From the NCBI GenBank assembly GCA_944323165.1, contig CALURK010000008.1:34739-98738 (forward strand): a stretch of DNA of 64,000 nucleotides. Direction: 5' to 3'. The notes under the pieces were generated by a model, which was not told the DNA's origin, searched no databases, and saw only the letters and a list, made by a program, of their open reading frames with translations. This document shows, in pieces, positions 43,378 through 51,986 of this stretch. Source of the stretch: Candidatus Gastranaerophilales bacterium. Lineage in GTDB: Bacteria; Cyanobacteriota; Vampirovibrionia; Gastranaerophilales; Gastranaerophilaceae. Each line of letters opens with the position of its first letter. Position 1 is the stretch's first letter. Both the position numbers and the translations under genes were made by a program.

Positions 43378-44252
43378 TTTTCAAAATATTCAGCAAGTTC
43401 CTGAACGACTCTGATTTCATCATGCACATGGAATAACGGGTAATCATTATTGACAGAACAAAAGAGACCGCCAATTTCAAAAGCATTGCCTGTTGCAATT
43501 TTTATAACCAGATTATTACCAAAAAATGACAAACTAATTCGATTTCCGCCATAAGTTTTTCCCAAATTACTTATTTTTTCCATTAAAGAGGGGTTTAGAA
43601 GATATCTGGCTTCAATCTCGTCATCGGAATATATATTGTAAATTTTGTCAAGTTCAACATCTTCCAGATATATTTGTTTTAACTTATAACTGTATTGAAA
43701 TTCATCTTTGGGCATCAGTATTGTATTTGAATAATTTTTTCCTTTAAATTTTAGAAAGATAAAAACTTGATTACAATTTAGAATAACTTCTGAAATTTTG
43801 AACCAGTTTCCTTTTTTCGTTATTCCGGTAAACGTATCATCGAATGTTATATTAAGTCCCGCAAGTAATAAGAGTCTTGATTTTTTAATAAGTATCATAT
43901 CATTGGAGAACTGTTGGGGGCCGTGATGCCATTGGATATTTCCTATGCACTCACAAAATACCGGCATAATATCTTTCTTCAGCTTCATCACAAAATTTGT
44001 TTCAAAATATGAATAAACTACAGCGGAGAACATTAGAAAGATAAATGCAAATATAGGCGCCAATGCCCAAAAATTTCCTAAATATTCTTCAAAAAAATCT
44101 AAAAATACAACGGTTAATATCATTAAAAGAAGAGCTGACATTATAATAAAAACAGATATAAAAGCCTGTAATCTTCTCTGTTTTTCAAATTTTTGAAGTC
44201 TTGGTTTAATCTTTTTGTTATATTTAATTAAAAAATCATCTGTATTATCCAT
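43374..44252 (-). CDS. DUF3137-like membrane protein
   Basis: 292 residues. Two adjacent membrane helices (about 28-52 and 60-85) are followed by a soluble domain with NIYSDDEIEARYLLNPSLMEKISNL, the characteristic end of DUF3137 proteins, whose function is unknown. The promoter at 44260-44289 puts transcription start at the ATG. Convergent with the YraN-like gene. Confidence 0.75.
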   Translation of the reverse strand: MDNTDDFLIKYNKKIKPRLQKFEKQRRLQAFISVFIIMSALLLMILTVVFLDFFEEYLGNFWALAPIFAFIFLMFSAVVYSYFETNFVMKLKKDIMPVFCECIGNIQWHHGPQQFSNDMILIKKSRLLLLAGLNITFDDTFTGITKKGNWFKISEVILNCNQVFIFLKFKGKNYSNTILMPKDEFQYSYKLKQIYLEDVELDKIYNIYSDDEIEARYLLNPSLMEKISNLGKTYGGNRISLSFFGNNLVIKIATGNAFEIGGLFCSVNNDYPLFHVHDEIRVVQELAEYFEN

Positions 44253-44259
44253 AATATTG

Positions 44260-44289
44260 ATTATAAGTCACTAAATCAGGGTAACTCAA
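44260..44289 (-). promoter_or_regulatory. Promoter of the DUF3137-like gene, near-leaderless
   Basis: Minus strand: ttgagt (44284-44289), an 18-base spacer, perfect tataat (44260-44265), seven bases before ATG at 44252. No Shine-Dalgarno is visible. Confidence 0.6.
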
Positions 44290-44350
44290 TAATATAGATA
44301 ATGTAATTTGTTTATGTTACAATTTTTACAACTAAGAGTGAGGAAAATTT

Positions 44351-45799
44351 ATGACAGATTTAAGAGATAAGTATGAAGTCGTTATAGGGCTTGAAGTTCA
44401 CGCTCAGCTAAAGACTAAATCAAAGATTTTTGCGCCGGATTCAACCGAGTTCGGAAACGAACAAAATTCACAAATCAGCGCAATTACTTTAGGTATGCCG
44501 GGAGTTTTGCCGGTTCTGAATAAAGAGTGCGTAAATATGGGAATTCTTCTGGGACTTGCGCTTAATTGCGAGATTCCTAAAAGATGCAAATTTGACAGAA
44601 AACAGTATTTCTACCCTGACCTTCCTAAGGGATATCAGATTTCACAATACGATGAGCCGATTTGTGTTAACGGCTGGATTAATGTAAAAGGTAAAAGAAT
44701 CGGTATTACAAGGGCGCACCTTGAAGAAGATGCCGGAAAACTCGTTCACGTAGGTGCGGCTGGTATTAATGGTGCAACATATTCTCTTGTGGATTTGAAC
44801 AGAGCAGGAACTCCGCTTTTGGAAATAGTATCCGAGCCTGATATGCGCTCAAGCGAAGAAGCTAGAAACTATATGGAAGAGCTTCGTGATATCGTAAGAT
44901 ATTTAGGTGTTTGTGACGGAAACCTTGAAGAAGGTTCTATGAGATGTGATGCCAATATTTCAATCATGCCTAAAGGTTCAAATAAATTCGGAACAAGAGC
45001 AGAAATTAAAAACGTAAATAGTTTTTCAGCTTTGCAAAGAGCTATTGAATATGAAATAGACAGACAAATTGAAATTGTTGAAGAAGGTGGGGAAGTTGTT
45101 CAAGAAACAAGACTTTGGGATGACAACTTGAAAGAAACCCGCTCAATGAGAGGTAAAGAGGATGCGCACGACTACAGATACTTCCCTGAACCTGATTTGA
45201 TGCCATTAGAGATATCAAGAGAATGGGTGGAAGAAATCAGAGCAAAAATGCCTGAGCTTCCTGAAGCAAAACGTCAAAGATATATGGGATTAGGTTTGAG
45301 TGAATATGACGCTTGCGTTATTGTAGAGCAAATGCCTTTAGCTTTATTCTTTGATAAAGTTCTTGAACTCGGAGCAAACCCTAAGACTGCTGTAAACTTT
45401 ATAATGGGTGAAATTGCTGCATATCTTAAGGAAAATAAAATTGAAATTACTGATACAAAATTGACACCTGAAAACTTAACAGAGCTTATTAGCTTAATAG
45501 AAAAGGGCACAATTTCAAACAATATCGGTAAACAAATTCTTGTAGAAGATATGATTACTAAGGGCGAAAAAGCTTCTGATATAGTTGAGAGAAAAGGTTT
45601 GAGCCAGATTTCTGACGAGGGCGCAATAAAAGCGATTGTTGAAAAGGTTGTAAATGCACATCCTAACGAAATTCAAGCTTATAAAAACGGTAAGACGAAT
45701 CTTTTAGGTTTCTTCGTCGGTCAAGTGATGAAGGAAACTAAGGGTAGGGCAAATCCTAAGACTGTTAATGAGTTGGTAAGACAAATTCTTGAAGCATAA
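44351..45799 (+). CDS. gatB: Aspartyl/glutamyl-tRNA amidotransferase subunit B
   Basis: 482 residues, full length. It supplies the kinase/transamidation half of GatCAB, converting Glu-tRNA-Gln or Asp-tRNA-Asn in the cytoplasm. Marks include YEVVIGLEVHAQLKTKSKIF, YPDLPKGYQISQYDEP, HLEEDAGKLVH, DLNRAGTPLLEIVSEPD, GSMRCDANISI and the C-terminal YqeY-like tail ending FFVGQVMKETKGRANPKTVNELV. gatA and gatC are not adjacent. Terminator follows. Confidence 0.97.
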   Translation: MTDLRDKYEVVIGLEVHAQLKTKSKIFAPDSTEFGNEQNSQISAITLGMPGVLPVLNKECVNMGILLGLALNCEIPKRCKFDRKQYFYPDLPKGYQISQYDEPICVNGWINVKGKRIGITRAHLEEDAGKLVHVGAAGINGATYSLVDLNRAGTPLLEIVSEPDMRSSEEARNYMEELRDIVRYLGVCDGNLEEGSMRCDANISIMPKGSNKFGTRAEIKNVNSFSALQRAIEYEIDRQIEIVEEGGEVVQETRLWDDNLKETRSMRGKEDAHDYRYFPEPDLMPLEISREWVEEIRAKMPELPEAKRQRYMGLGLSEYDACVIVEQMPLALFFDKVLELGANPKTAVNFIMGEIAAYLKENKIEITDTKLTPENLTELISLIEKGTISNNIGKQILVEDMITKGEKASDIVERKGLSQISDEGAIKAIVEKVVNAHPNEIQAYKNGKTNLLGFFVGQVMKETKGRANPKTVNELVRQILEA

Positions 45800-45808
45800 A
45801 AAAAACGG

Positions 45809-45835
45809 GGTGGGGCATTTTGCTCCACCTTTTTT
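45809..45835 (+). terminator. Terminator of gatB
   Basis: A 9-bp stem with one G-U pair (45809-45817 with 45821-45829), a three-base loop and six Ts. Confidence 0.88.
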
Positions 45836-46155
45836 AATGAGCATGTCTGATTGTTTTTATATGAAAAGTGTTAAATAAACAATTTAAAAGTGTTATGGGT
45901 CTTGTCAAGAAATTAATGAAAAAAACATGCTAAAAACGTAACAAATTTTACAATATTGAGAAATGTAAAACCCCCTTTATTATTGACCTTTGGGTATATG
46001 TGACGTTTTGTGAATTTATTGATTAGAATTGGTGTTTGAATTATCATTTATATATAGGATTAGATTTTGGGAAGAGAATGTTATTCTCTAAATATAAGGA
46101 AAGCTGAAAAGGAAAAATAGCTGGCCTTAGTGTAGATTAGGAGGTCGTAAGGACA
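45836..46155 (+). other. Long nrdD upstream region
   Basis: 320 bases without a gene. A hairpin, agagaat-gtt-attctct (46073-46089), lies about 70 bases before nrdD and probably in its leader. Two ribosome-site-like segments precede ATG (aggagg eleven bases, aagga three bases away). I find no cobalamin-riboswitch B12 box and no clear NrdR box pair. A ttgaat (46036) could be a -35 but the matching -10 is weak. Confidence 0.45.
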
Positions 46156-48429
46156 ATGCAAAATAGTTTAAATAAGGAAAGAAATGTAGTAGAATTTACC
46201 TCAACGGCAGCAAAAGTGACTGATGTGATGAAGGGAAGCTCTGTTTCACCTTTGTCAAAATTAAATGAACTGCCAAAAACAGCTCAAATAACTCCTATCA
46301 AAGTTAACTGCGTATATGTTATAAAAAAAGACGGTACAAAAGAAGAATTTGATAATAACAAGATTATAAATGCTGTAAAGAAGTCTGCAACAAGAATGTT
46401 AGTAGAGCTATCAGATGCGGAATTGAAAGAAATATGTGACTTCGTAGATAATAATGTTATAAAGATGAATAAAAAAGAAGTTACTATAGCTGATATGCAT
46501 AATTTGGTAGAAGGTGCTCTAGAACATATTAACCCGAAAGTTGCACAAAGCTATAGAAATTACAGAAACTACAAACAGGATTTTGTGCACATGCTAGACA
46601 AAGTTTATCAAGAATCACAAAGAATTATGTATATTGGTGATAAAGAAAACGCCAATGCAGATTCAACTCTTGTATCTACCAAACGTTCATTAATTTTCAA
46701 TGAATTGAACAAAGAATTGTATAAGAAGTTTTTCTTAACTGTAGATGAATTACAAGCAATAAGAGATGGTTATATTTACATCCACGATATGTCAGCACGT
46801 CGTGATACTATGAATTGTTGTTTATTTGATGTAGCAGCAGTTTTAAAAGGTGGTTTTGAGATGGGTAACTTGTGGTATAACGAACCAAAATCACTTGATG
46901 TAGCATTTGATGTAATCGGCGATATCGTAATGGCAGCTGCAAGCCAACAGTATGGTGGTTTTACAGTTGCAGAAGTTGATAAAATCCTTGCAGTGTATGC
47001 TGAAAAAACTTACCAAAGACAATATGACAAGTATTTATGCTTAGGCTTGTCTTTTGAGAAAGCAAGAGAAGCAGCTTTAGCTGATGTAGAAAAAGATTAT
47101 GAACAAGGTTTCCAAGGTTGGGAATATAAATTCAACACTGTAGCTTCATCAAGAGGTGATTATCCGTTTATTACGGTTACAGCAGGTCTTGGAACAGGCG
47201 TTTATGAAAAAATGGCTACAAAAGCTATGTTAAAGATTAGAATGGGTGGTCAGGGTAAAAAAGAATGCAAAAAGCCTGTATTATTCCCTAAGATAGTTTT
47301 CTTATATGATGAAAATCTTCATGGCCCTGGTAAAGTTAATGAGGACTTATTCAAGGCTGGTGTTGAATGTTCAAAGAAAACTATGTACCCGGATTGGTTA
47401 TCTTTAACAGGTGAAGGTTATGTAGCTTCTATGTATAAGAAGTATGGTAAGGTAGTTTCTCCAATGGGTTGCAGAGCATTCTTGTCACCTTGGTACGAAA
47501 GAGGCGGTATGAAACCTGCTGATGAAAACGATGAGCCAATTTTTGTAGGTCGTTTCAACATTGGTGCAATAAGCTTACACTTACCAATGATTTATGCTAA
47601 GGCTCAAAAAGAAAGCAAAGATTTCTATGAAGTACTTGATTATTATTTGGAATTGATTAGAAAACTTCACATCAGAACTTATGATTATCTTGGTGAAATG
47701 AAAGCTTCAGTAAATCCGCTTGCATTCTGCGAAGGCGGTTTCTATGGCGGACATTTGGGTATCCACGATAAAATCAGACCAATTCTTAAATCTTCAACAG
47801 CTTCATTTGGAATTACTGCATTGAATGAGTTGCAAGAATTGTATAATGGAAAATCTCTTGTAGAAGATGGAGAATTTGCTCTTGAAGTTATGAGATATAT
47901 CAATAAAAAGACTCAAGAATTTAAAGAACAAGACGGAATTTTATATGCAATTTATGGAACACCTGCTGAAAACCTTTGCGGTTTGCAAGTAAAACAATTT
48001 AGAAAGAAATATGGTATTGTAGCAAATGTATCAGACAAACCTTATGTTTCAAATTCATTCCACTGCCACGTAAGTGAGGATATAACTCCAATACAAAAAC
48101 AGGATTTGGAAAAACGTTTTTGGGATTTATTGAACGGTGGAAAGATTCAGTATGTAAAATATCCGATTGATTATAATACAGATGCTGTAGAAACCTTAAT
48201 CCACAGAGCAATGGATATGGGCTTCTATGAAGGTGTAAATCTTTCGCTTTCATACTGTGATGATTGCGGACATCAGGAATTGAATATGGATGTTTGTCCA
48301 AAATGTGGATCTAAAAACTTAACTAAGATAGAGAGAATGAATGGGTATTTGGCGTATTCACGAGTTAAGGGTGATTCAAGGTTAGCAGATCACAAGATGG
48401 AAGAAATCGCAGATAGAAAGTCGATGTAA
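46156..48429 (+). CDS. nrdD: Anaerobic ribonucleoside-triphosphate reductase (class III, NrdD)
   Basis: 757 residues. It reduces ribonucleotides to deoxyribonucleotides using a glycyl radical. After a 50-residue leader comes an ATP-cone (VYVIKKDGTKEEFDNNKIINAVKKSATRM), then the large barrel with NCCLFD and FHCHVSEDITP phrases, the zinc knuckle CDDCGHQELNMDVCPKCG and the glycyl-radical site with Gly730 in RMNGYLAYSR. The enzyme works only without oxygen, a marker of anaerobic life. The activase NrdG is not next to it: the convergent glgA follows after a terminator. Confidence 0.95.
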   Translation: MQNSLNKERNVVEFTSTAAKVTDVMKGSSVSPLSKLNELPKTAQITPIKVNCVYVIKKDGTKEEFDNNKIINAVKKSATRMLVELSDAELKEICDFVDNNVIKMNKKEVTIADMHNLVEGALEHINPKVAQSYRNYRNYKQDFVHMLDKVYQESQRIMYIGDKENANADSTLVSTKRSLIFNELNKELYKKFFLTVDELQAIRDGYIYIHDMSARRDTMNCCLFDVAAVLKGGFEMGNLWYNEPKSLDVAFDVIGDIVMAAASQQYGGFTVAEVDKILAVYAEKTYQRQYDKYLCLGLSFEKAREAALADVEKDYEQGFQGWEYKFNTVASSRGDYPFITVTAGLGTGVYEKMATKAMLKIRMGGQGKKECKKPVLFPKIVFLYDENLHGPGKVNEDLFKAGVECSKKTMYPDWLSLTGEGYVASMYKKYGKVVSPMGCRAFLSPWYERGGMKPADENDEPIFVGRFNIGAISLHLPMIYAKAQKESKDFYEVLDYYLELIRKLHIRTYDYLGEMKASVNPLAFCEGGFYGGHLGIHDKIRPILKSSTASFGITALNELQELYNGKSLVEDGEFALEVMRYINKKTQEFKEQDGILYAIYGTPAENLCGLQVKQFRKKYGIVANVSDKPYVSNSFHCHVSEDITPIQKQDLEKRFWDLLNGGKIQYVKYPIDYNTDAVETLIHRAMDMGFYEGVNLSLSYCDDCGHQELNMDVCPKCGSKNLTKIERMNGYLAYSRVKGDSRLADHKMEEIADRKSM

Positions 48430-48447
48430 AAAACTTAATTTGAAATG

Positions 48448-48487
48448 AAAATAACCACTCTTTGAGAAATCAGGAGTGGTTATTTTT
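48448..48487. terminator. Bidirectional terminator between nrdD and glgA
   Basis: A 13-bp stem (48448-48460 with 48474-48486), A-rich on the left and followed by Ts on the right. Confidence 0.85.
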
Positions 48488-48516
48488 TTATATTTATTAC
48501 CTTTTTTATTTGGAAA

Positions 48517-49956
48517 TTAGATTAGAGATTTGTACATTTCCAAGTATTTTTTAGCACTTTCTTTCCAGCTAAAGTCTGCTTCCATTGCAGATTTTCTCAT
48601 AGCATTAAATGTGTACTTGTCCTTGTAAACATAAAGTGCAGTTAAAATAGCGTCTTTCATTGCCCAGCCGTCATACCCCCAGAATTTAAAGCCGGTAGAG
48701 TTATCAAGCGGGTATCCTATAACAGTGTCTTCTAAACCTCCCGTTGCACGAACTATAGGAAGTGAGCCATAGTGCATAGCAATTAATTGTGAAAGTCCGC
48801 AAGGTTCAAATTTCGAAGGCATTAGGAAGAAGTCTGAGCCGGCATAAATCTGATTAGCCAAATCCCCGCGATATCCGACGTAAGTTCTTATGTTTGGTGT
48901 GTTGTTTGATAGCCAAATGAATAAGTTTTCATAAGACTTGTCGCCTGAGCCTAAGAAAATAAAATCAGCTTCTAAATTTCTCAAATCATTTTCTACTTGT
49001 CTTATTAAATCTAGCCCCTTTTGTTCTACAAGCCTTGAAATCAAAGCTATCAAAGGTCTTTCAGGATTATATTTAAGCCCGAAATATTCAAGAATTTTCT
49101 TTTTGTTTTCTTCTTTATTATCAATAGATTTAACATCATAGTTTTTGGCGATAGTTTTATCAGTTTTCGGATTAAACACGTCATAGTCGATACCGTTTAC
49201 AATACCGATTAGTTTGTCGGTATGTCCTCTTAGGGTGTAGTCCATACCTTCGCCGTATTCACCTGTTAAGATTTCTCTTGCGTAGTTTGGCGAAACTGCG
49301 ATAATTTTGTCGGAATAGTTTATGGCACCTTTCATCCAGTTAACTTTTCCATAATGTTCGCATCCCCATTCATTAAAAACTATATCTTTTCTCATATTTG
49401 CAAAATCTAAAATATCTTCAAACCAAACGCCTTGGTAAGCAAGGTTATGGATTTCGAATACGTTCTTCGTTTTTGACCAGAATTCATCGAACTTGTAATT
49501 GGCTTTAATATACAAAGGAATCATTGCTGTGTGCCAATCGTTCGAGTGAATTATATCAGCTCTAAAGTTAAGTTGTTTTGCGTATTCTAGGGTTGCCAGA
49601 GAAAAAGCGATATATCTTTCGTGTTCATATCTCGGATCAAGCCATTTTGGGTAAACTTCTTGGAAGCAAGAAAAATACCAATCATTTTGTACGAAAAATA
49701 CGTTTATATTAGTGCCTGGAAGTTTTGTCATGTGGAGTTTAAACTTCTGAGGTGAAGAACCAAACGTAATCCACATTTCGGAATTTTCAAGTTCTTTTAA
49801 TCCCCATTTTTTGTAATCAATACATCCGTGAAGTGGTGTAAATATCGCAATTTCAGCATCTTTTTCTAACGCCTTTGGCAGGCTTCCAACAACATCAGAA
49901 AGGCCACCGGCTTTCGAAAAAGGCGCAACTTCTGCTGAGGCAAATAATATTTTCAT
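48517..49956 (-). CDS. glgA: Glycogen synthase GlgA
   Basis: 479 residues, GT5 family. It extends alpha-1,4-glucan from ADP-glucose in the cytoplasm. The donor motif Lys15 in SKAGGLSDVVGSLPKAL is intact, followed by IHSNDWHTA, YQGVW, VNGIDYDVFNP and MPSKFEPCGLSQLIAMHYGSLPIVRATGGLEDTV. aggag ribosome site before ATG. It stands alone here; glgB and glgC are not in the window. A second, diverged GT5 protein lies at 16951-18762. Confidence 0.95.
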   Translation of the reverse strand: MKILFASAEVAPFSKAGGLSDVVGSLPKALEKDAEIAIFTPLHGCIDYKKWGLKELENSEMWITFGSSPQKFKLHMTKLPGTNINVFFVQNDWYFSCFQEVYPKWLDPRYEHERYIAFSLATLEYAKQLNFRADIIHSNDWHTAMIPLYIKANYKFDEFWSKTKNVFEIHNLAYQGVWFEDILDFANMRKDIVFNEWGCEHYGKVNWMKGAINYSDKIIAVSPNYAREILTGEYGEGMDYTLRGHTDKLIGIVNGIDYDVFNPKTDKTIAKNYDVKSIDNKEENKKKILEYFGLKYNPERPLIALISRLVEQKGLDLIRQVENDLRNLEADFIFLGSGDKSYENLFIWLSNNTPNIRTYVGYRGDLANQIYAGSDFFLMPSKFEPCGLSQLIAMHYGSLPIVRATGGLEDTVIGYPLDNSTGFKFWGYDGWAMKDAILTALYVYKDKYTFNAMRKSAMEADFSWKESAKKYLEMYKSLI

Positions 49957-50168
49957 ATCTATAATACTCCTCTTCTTACTTTCTATTTAATCTTGATTTG
50001 TGATAAATGATTATAGTCCGTTAAATTTATTTTATCAAGATAGGAAGAAAATATTATTCTAACTGGCTTAGGGGTTTTATTATTTGTTAAAAATATGGTA
50101 TAATAAACCACAGGAATTTTATTCCACAAATTAGTGAGAGCTATTCCAAGAAGAAAGGATTTAAGAAG
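49957..50168. promoter_or_regulatory. Region between glgA and the first pilin gene
   Basis: Contains a perfect tataat (50099-50104) for the pilin gene, in the context ggtataataa, and the start region of glgA on the other strand. The -35 is weak. A ribosome site aaagga lies nine bases before the pilin ATG. Confidence 0.5.
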
Positions 50169-50882
50169 ATGAAACAACAGGGCTTTACTTTAGCGGAGGT
50201 GCTGGTTACAATCGGCATAATAGGTATAGTATCTACATTAACCTTGCCGGCATTACTACAAAATTACCAAAACAAGGTGTATGAATCATCATTAAAGAAG
50301 ACTGCCAATACAGTAAGTAATGCTGTTCAGACCTATATGGCAATGGAAGATATGTCAGATCTTACAAATGCTGATTTCTATAATAATTCTACTAATTTGC
50401 CCGGGTTTGTTGACCAGTATTTTAAAGTTGTAAATAGGTGCGGTACGAAATACAACGATGGTAACAAGTGTTTTGCCGAATCATATCGCTCCTTAGATAA
50501 ATCTAAAACTTTTAGTCTAGAAAGTTCTACTTGTTCTTATGCAGTGTCAATATCAGACGGAATGGCTTTATGTTTTGATTCCGGTTCCGCTTCAAGTTCA
50601 GGAACGAGTAACGGAAATGTTGATAAGGGAGAAGCCGCTACCGGCAAAGCTCCAACTGCTAATGCTAATGAAGTTTTAACTGTAAAAGTAGATATAAATG
50701 GTGTAAATGGCCCAAATATTGCAGGTAGAGATTTCTTTAGAATGTCAGTTAATAGCGACGGTTTGGTATATGATCCAAACTATGATGCTAATGATGGCAC
50801 AAATTCGACTTGGAATGAGTCAAGTAAAGGTCCAATGCCTATAGGTCGTATATTAGCAAATGGTTGGAAAATCAAGTATTAA
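50169..50882 (+). CDS. Type IV pilin-like (prepilin) protein 1
   Basis: 237 residues. The leader MKQQG is followed by FTLAEVLVTIGIIG, the prepilin-peptidase site (cut between Gly5 and Phe6) and a 25-residue hydrophobic helix with Glu at mature position 5. The body has four Cys (RCGTKY, KCFAES, TCSYAV, LCFDS) likely in two disulfides, a Ser/Gly/Asn-rich variable part (about 138-165), and a conserved end VDINGVNGPNIAGRDFF to PMPIGRILANGWKIKY. It would be displayed in a pilus or a type II secretion-like pseudopilus. It is the first of three tandem paralogues, each with its own promoter and terminator. Confidence 0.88.
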   Translation: MKQQGFTLAEVLVTIGIIGIVSTLTLPALLQNYQNKVYESSLKKTANTVSNAVQTYMAMEDMSDLTNADFYNNSTNLPGFVDQYFKVVNRCGTKYNDGNKCFAESYRSLDKSKTFSLESSTCSYAVSISDGMALCFDSGSASSSGTSNGNVDKGEAATGKAPTANANEVLTVKVDINGVNGPNIAGRDFFRMSVNSDGLVYDPNYDANDGTNSTWNESSKGPMPIGRILANGWKIKY

Positions 50883-50895
50883 ATCAGGATATTAG

Positions 50896-50940
50896 AAAAA
50901 TAATTGTCAGCATTTATGTGTTGACAATTATTTTTTTTTA
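50896..50940 (+). terminator. Terminator of pilin 1
   Basis: A 14-bp stem (50896-50909 with 50922-50935) followed by Ts. Confidence 0.85.
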
Positions 50941-50984
50941 TATTGATTGAATTTTTATATAAGTAAAAATTTAAAAAAGTATGT

Positions 50985-50990
50985 TATAAT
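50985..50990 (+). promoter_or_regulatory. -10 box of pilin 2, in a leader shared with pilin 3
   Basis: A perfect tataat in the context atgttataatatactatata. The pilin 3 leader has the same layout (51902-51907) and the same upstream ttttatataagt, so the whole unit was copied with its control region. Confidence 0.6.
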
Positions 50991-51066
50991 ATACTATATA
51001 TAGACTGCATTATATAATACTTGTTTAAAAGAAAATAACAACTTTAAGAAGAAAGGATTTAAGAAG

Positions 51067-51795
51067 ATGAAACAACAGGGCTTTACTTTAGCGGAGGTGC
51101 TGGTTACGATCGGCATAATAGGTATAGTATCTACATTAACCTTGCCGGCATTACTACAAAATTACCAAAACAAGGTGTATGAGTCATCATTAAAGAAGAC
51201 TGCCAATACAGTAAGTAATGCGGTTCAGACCTATATGGCAATGGAAGATATATCAGATCTTACAAATGCCGATTTTTATAACAACCCTGCAAAATTATCT
51301 GAGTTTGTTGATCGGTATTTCAAAGTTGTGAATAAGTGTGGTACAAAATACAACGATGGTAACAAGTGTTTTGCAGAAACGTATCGCTCCTTAGATAAAA
51401 CTGAAACAGTTAATCTAAAAGGATATTATTGCGCTTATGTAGTATCAATATCAGACGGAATGTCTTTGTGTTTTGATTCAGGGGAAATGCCAATTGAAAC
51501 AGGCGAATCTGATGTAAATGGCGATGGAAAAGTAGATGATAATGACCATTCTTATAACATGACTGGTGTTGCAACGCCTTCATCAGCTATATCTATAGAA
51601 GTAGATATAAATGGTGTAAATGGCCCAAATATTGCAGGTAGAGATCTTTTTGCAATGACTGTTAAAAGTGATGGTTTGGTTTATGATCCAACTTATGATG
51701 TAGCAAAAGATTCTTATTCAGCTTGGAATAAGTCAATGGCGGCTCCAATGCCTATTGGTCGTATTTTAGCTAATGGTTGGAGAATTAAATATTAA
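51067..51795 (+). CDS. Type IV pilin-like protein 2 with dockerin-like calcium loop
   Basis: 242 residues. Residues 1-72 match pilin 1 at all but one position, and the DNA is nearly identical too, then the sequences diverge in the middle and re-converge near VDINGVNGPNIAGRD. Cys at 91, 101, 122 and 135. The variable region contains DVNGDGKVDDND (149-160), a calcium loop of the dockerin/EF-hand type, absent from pilins 1 and 3. Same prepilin leader (MKQQG/FTLAEVLVTIG). Confidence 0.88.
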   Translation: MKQQGFTLAEVLVTIGIIGIVSTLTLPALLQNYQNKVYESSLKKTANTVSNAVQTYMAMEDISDLTNADFYNNPAKLSEFVDRYFKVVNKCGTKYNDGNKCFAETYRSLDKTETVNLKGYYCAYVVSISDGMSLCFDSGEMPIETGESDVNGDGKVDDNDHSYNMTGVATPSSAISIEVDINGVNGPNIAGRDLFAMTVKSDGLVYDPTYDVAKDSYSAWNKSMAAPMPIGRILANGWRIKY

Positions 51796-51810
51796 CTATA
51801 AATTTCAGAA

Positions 51811-51850
51811 AAATAATTGCCGGCATGTAGTTGCTGGTAATTATTTTTTT
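51811..51850 (+). terminator. Terminator of pilin 2
   Basis: A 15-bp stem with two G-U pairs (51811-51825 with 51832-51846) and an eight-T run overlapping its end. Confidence 0.85.
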
Positions 51851-51901
51851 TGAATATATATTAAAATTTTATATAAGTTATTATTTTTAGTAAAAATATG
51901 T

Positions 51902-51907
51902 TATAAT
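51902..51907 (+). promoter_or_regulatory. -10 box of pilin 3
   Basis: A perfect tataat in the context atgttataatatattatata, matching the pilin 2 leader. Confidence 0.6.
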
Positions 51908-51986
51908 ATATTATATATAGAATACATTATATAAAATTTATTAAGAACCTAATAATATCAACTTCAAGAAGAAAGGATTTATGAAA

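Noticed and set aside
46073..46155. Cobalamin riboswitch before nrdD
   Set aside because: No B12 box or the expected conserved core was found.
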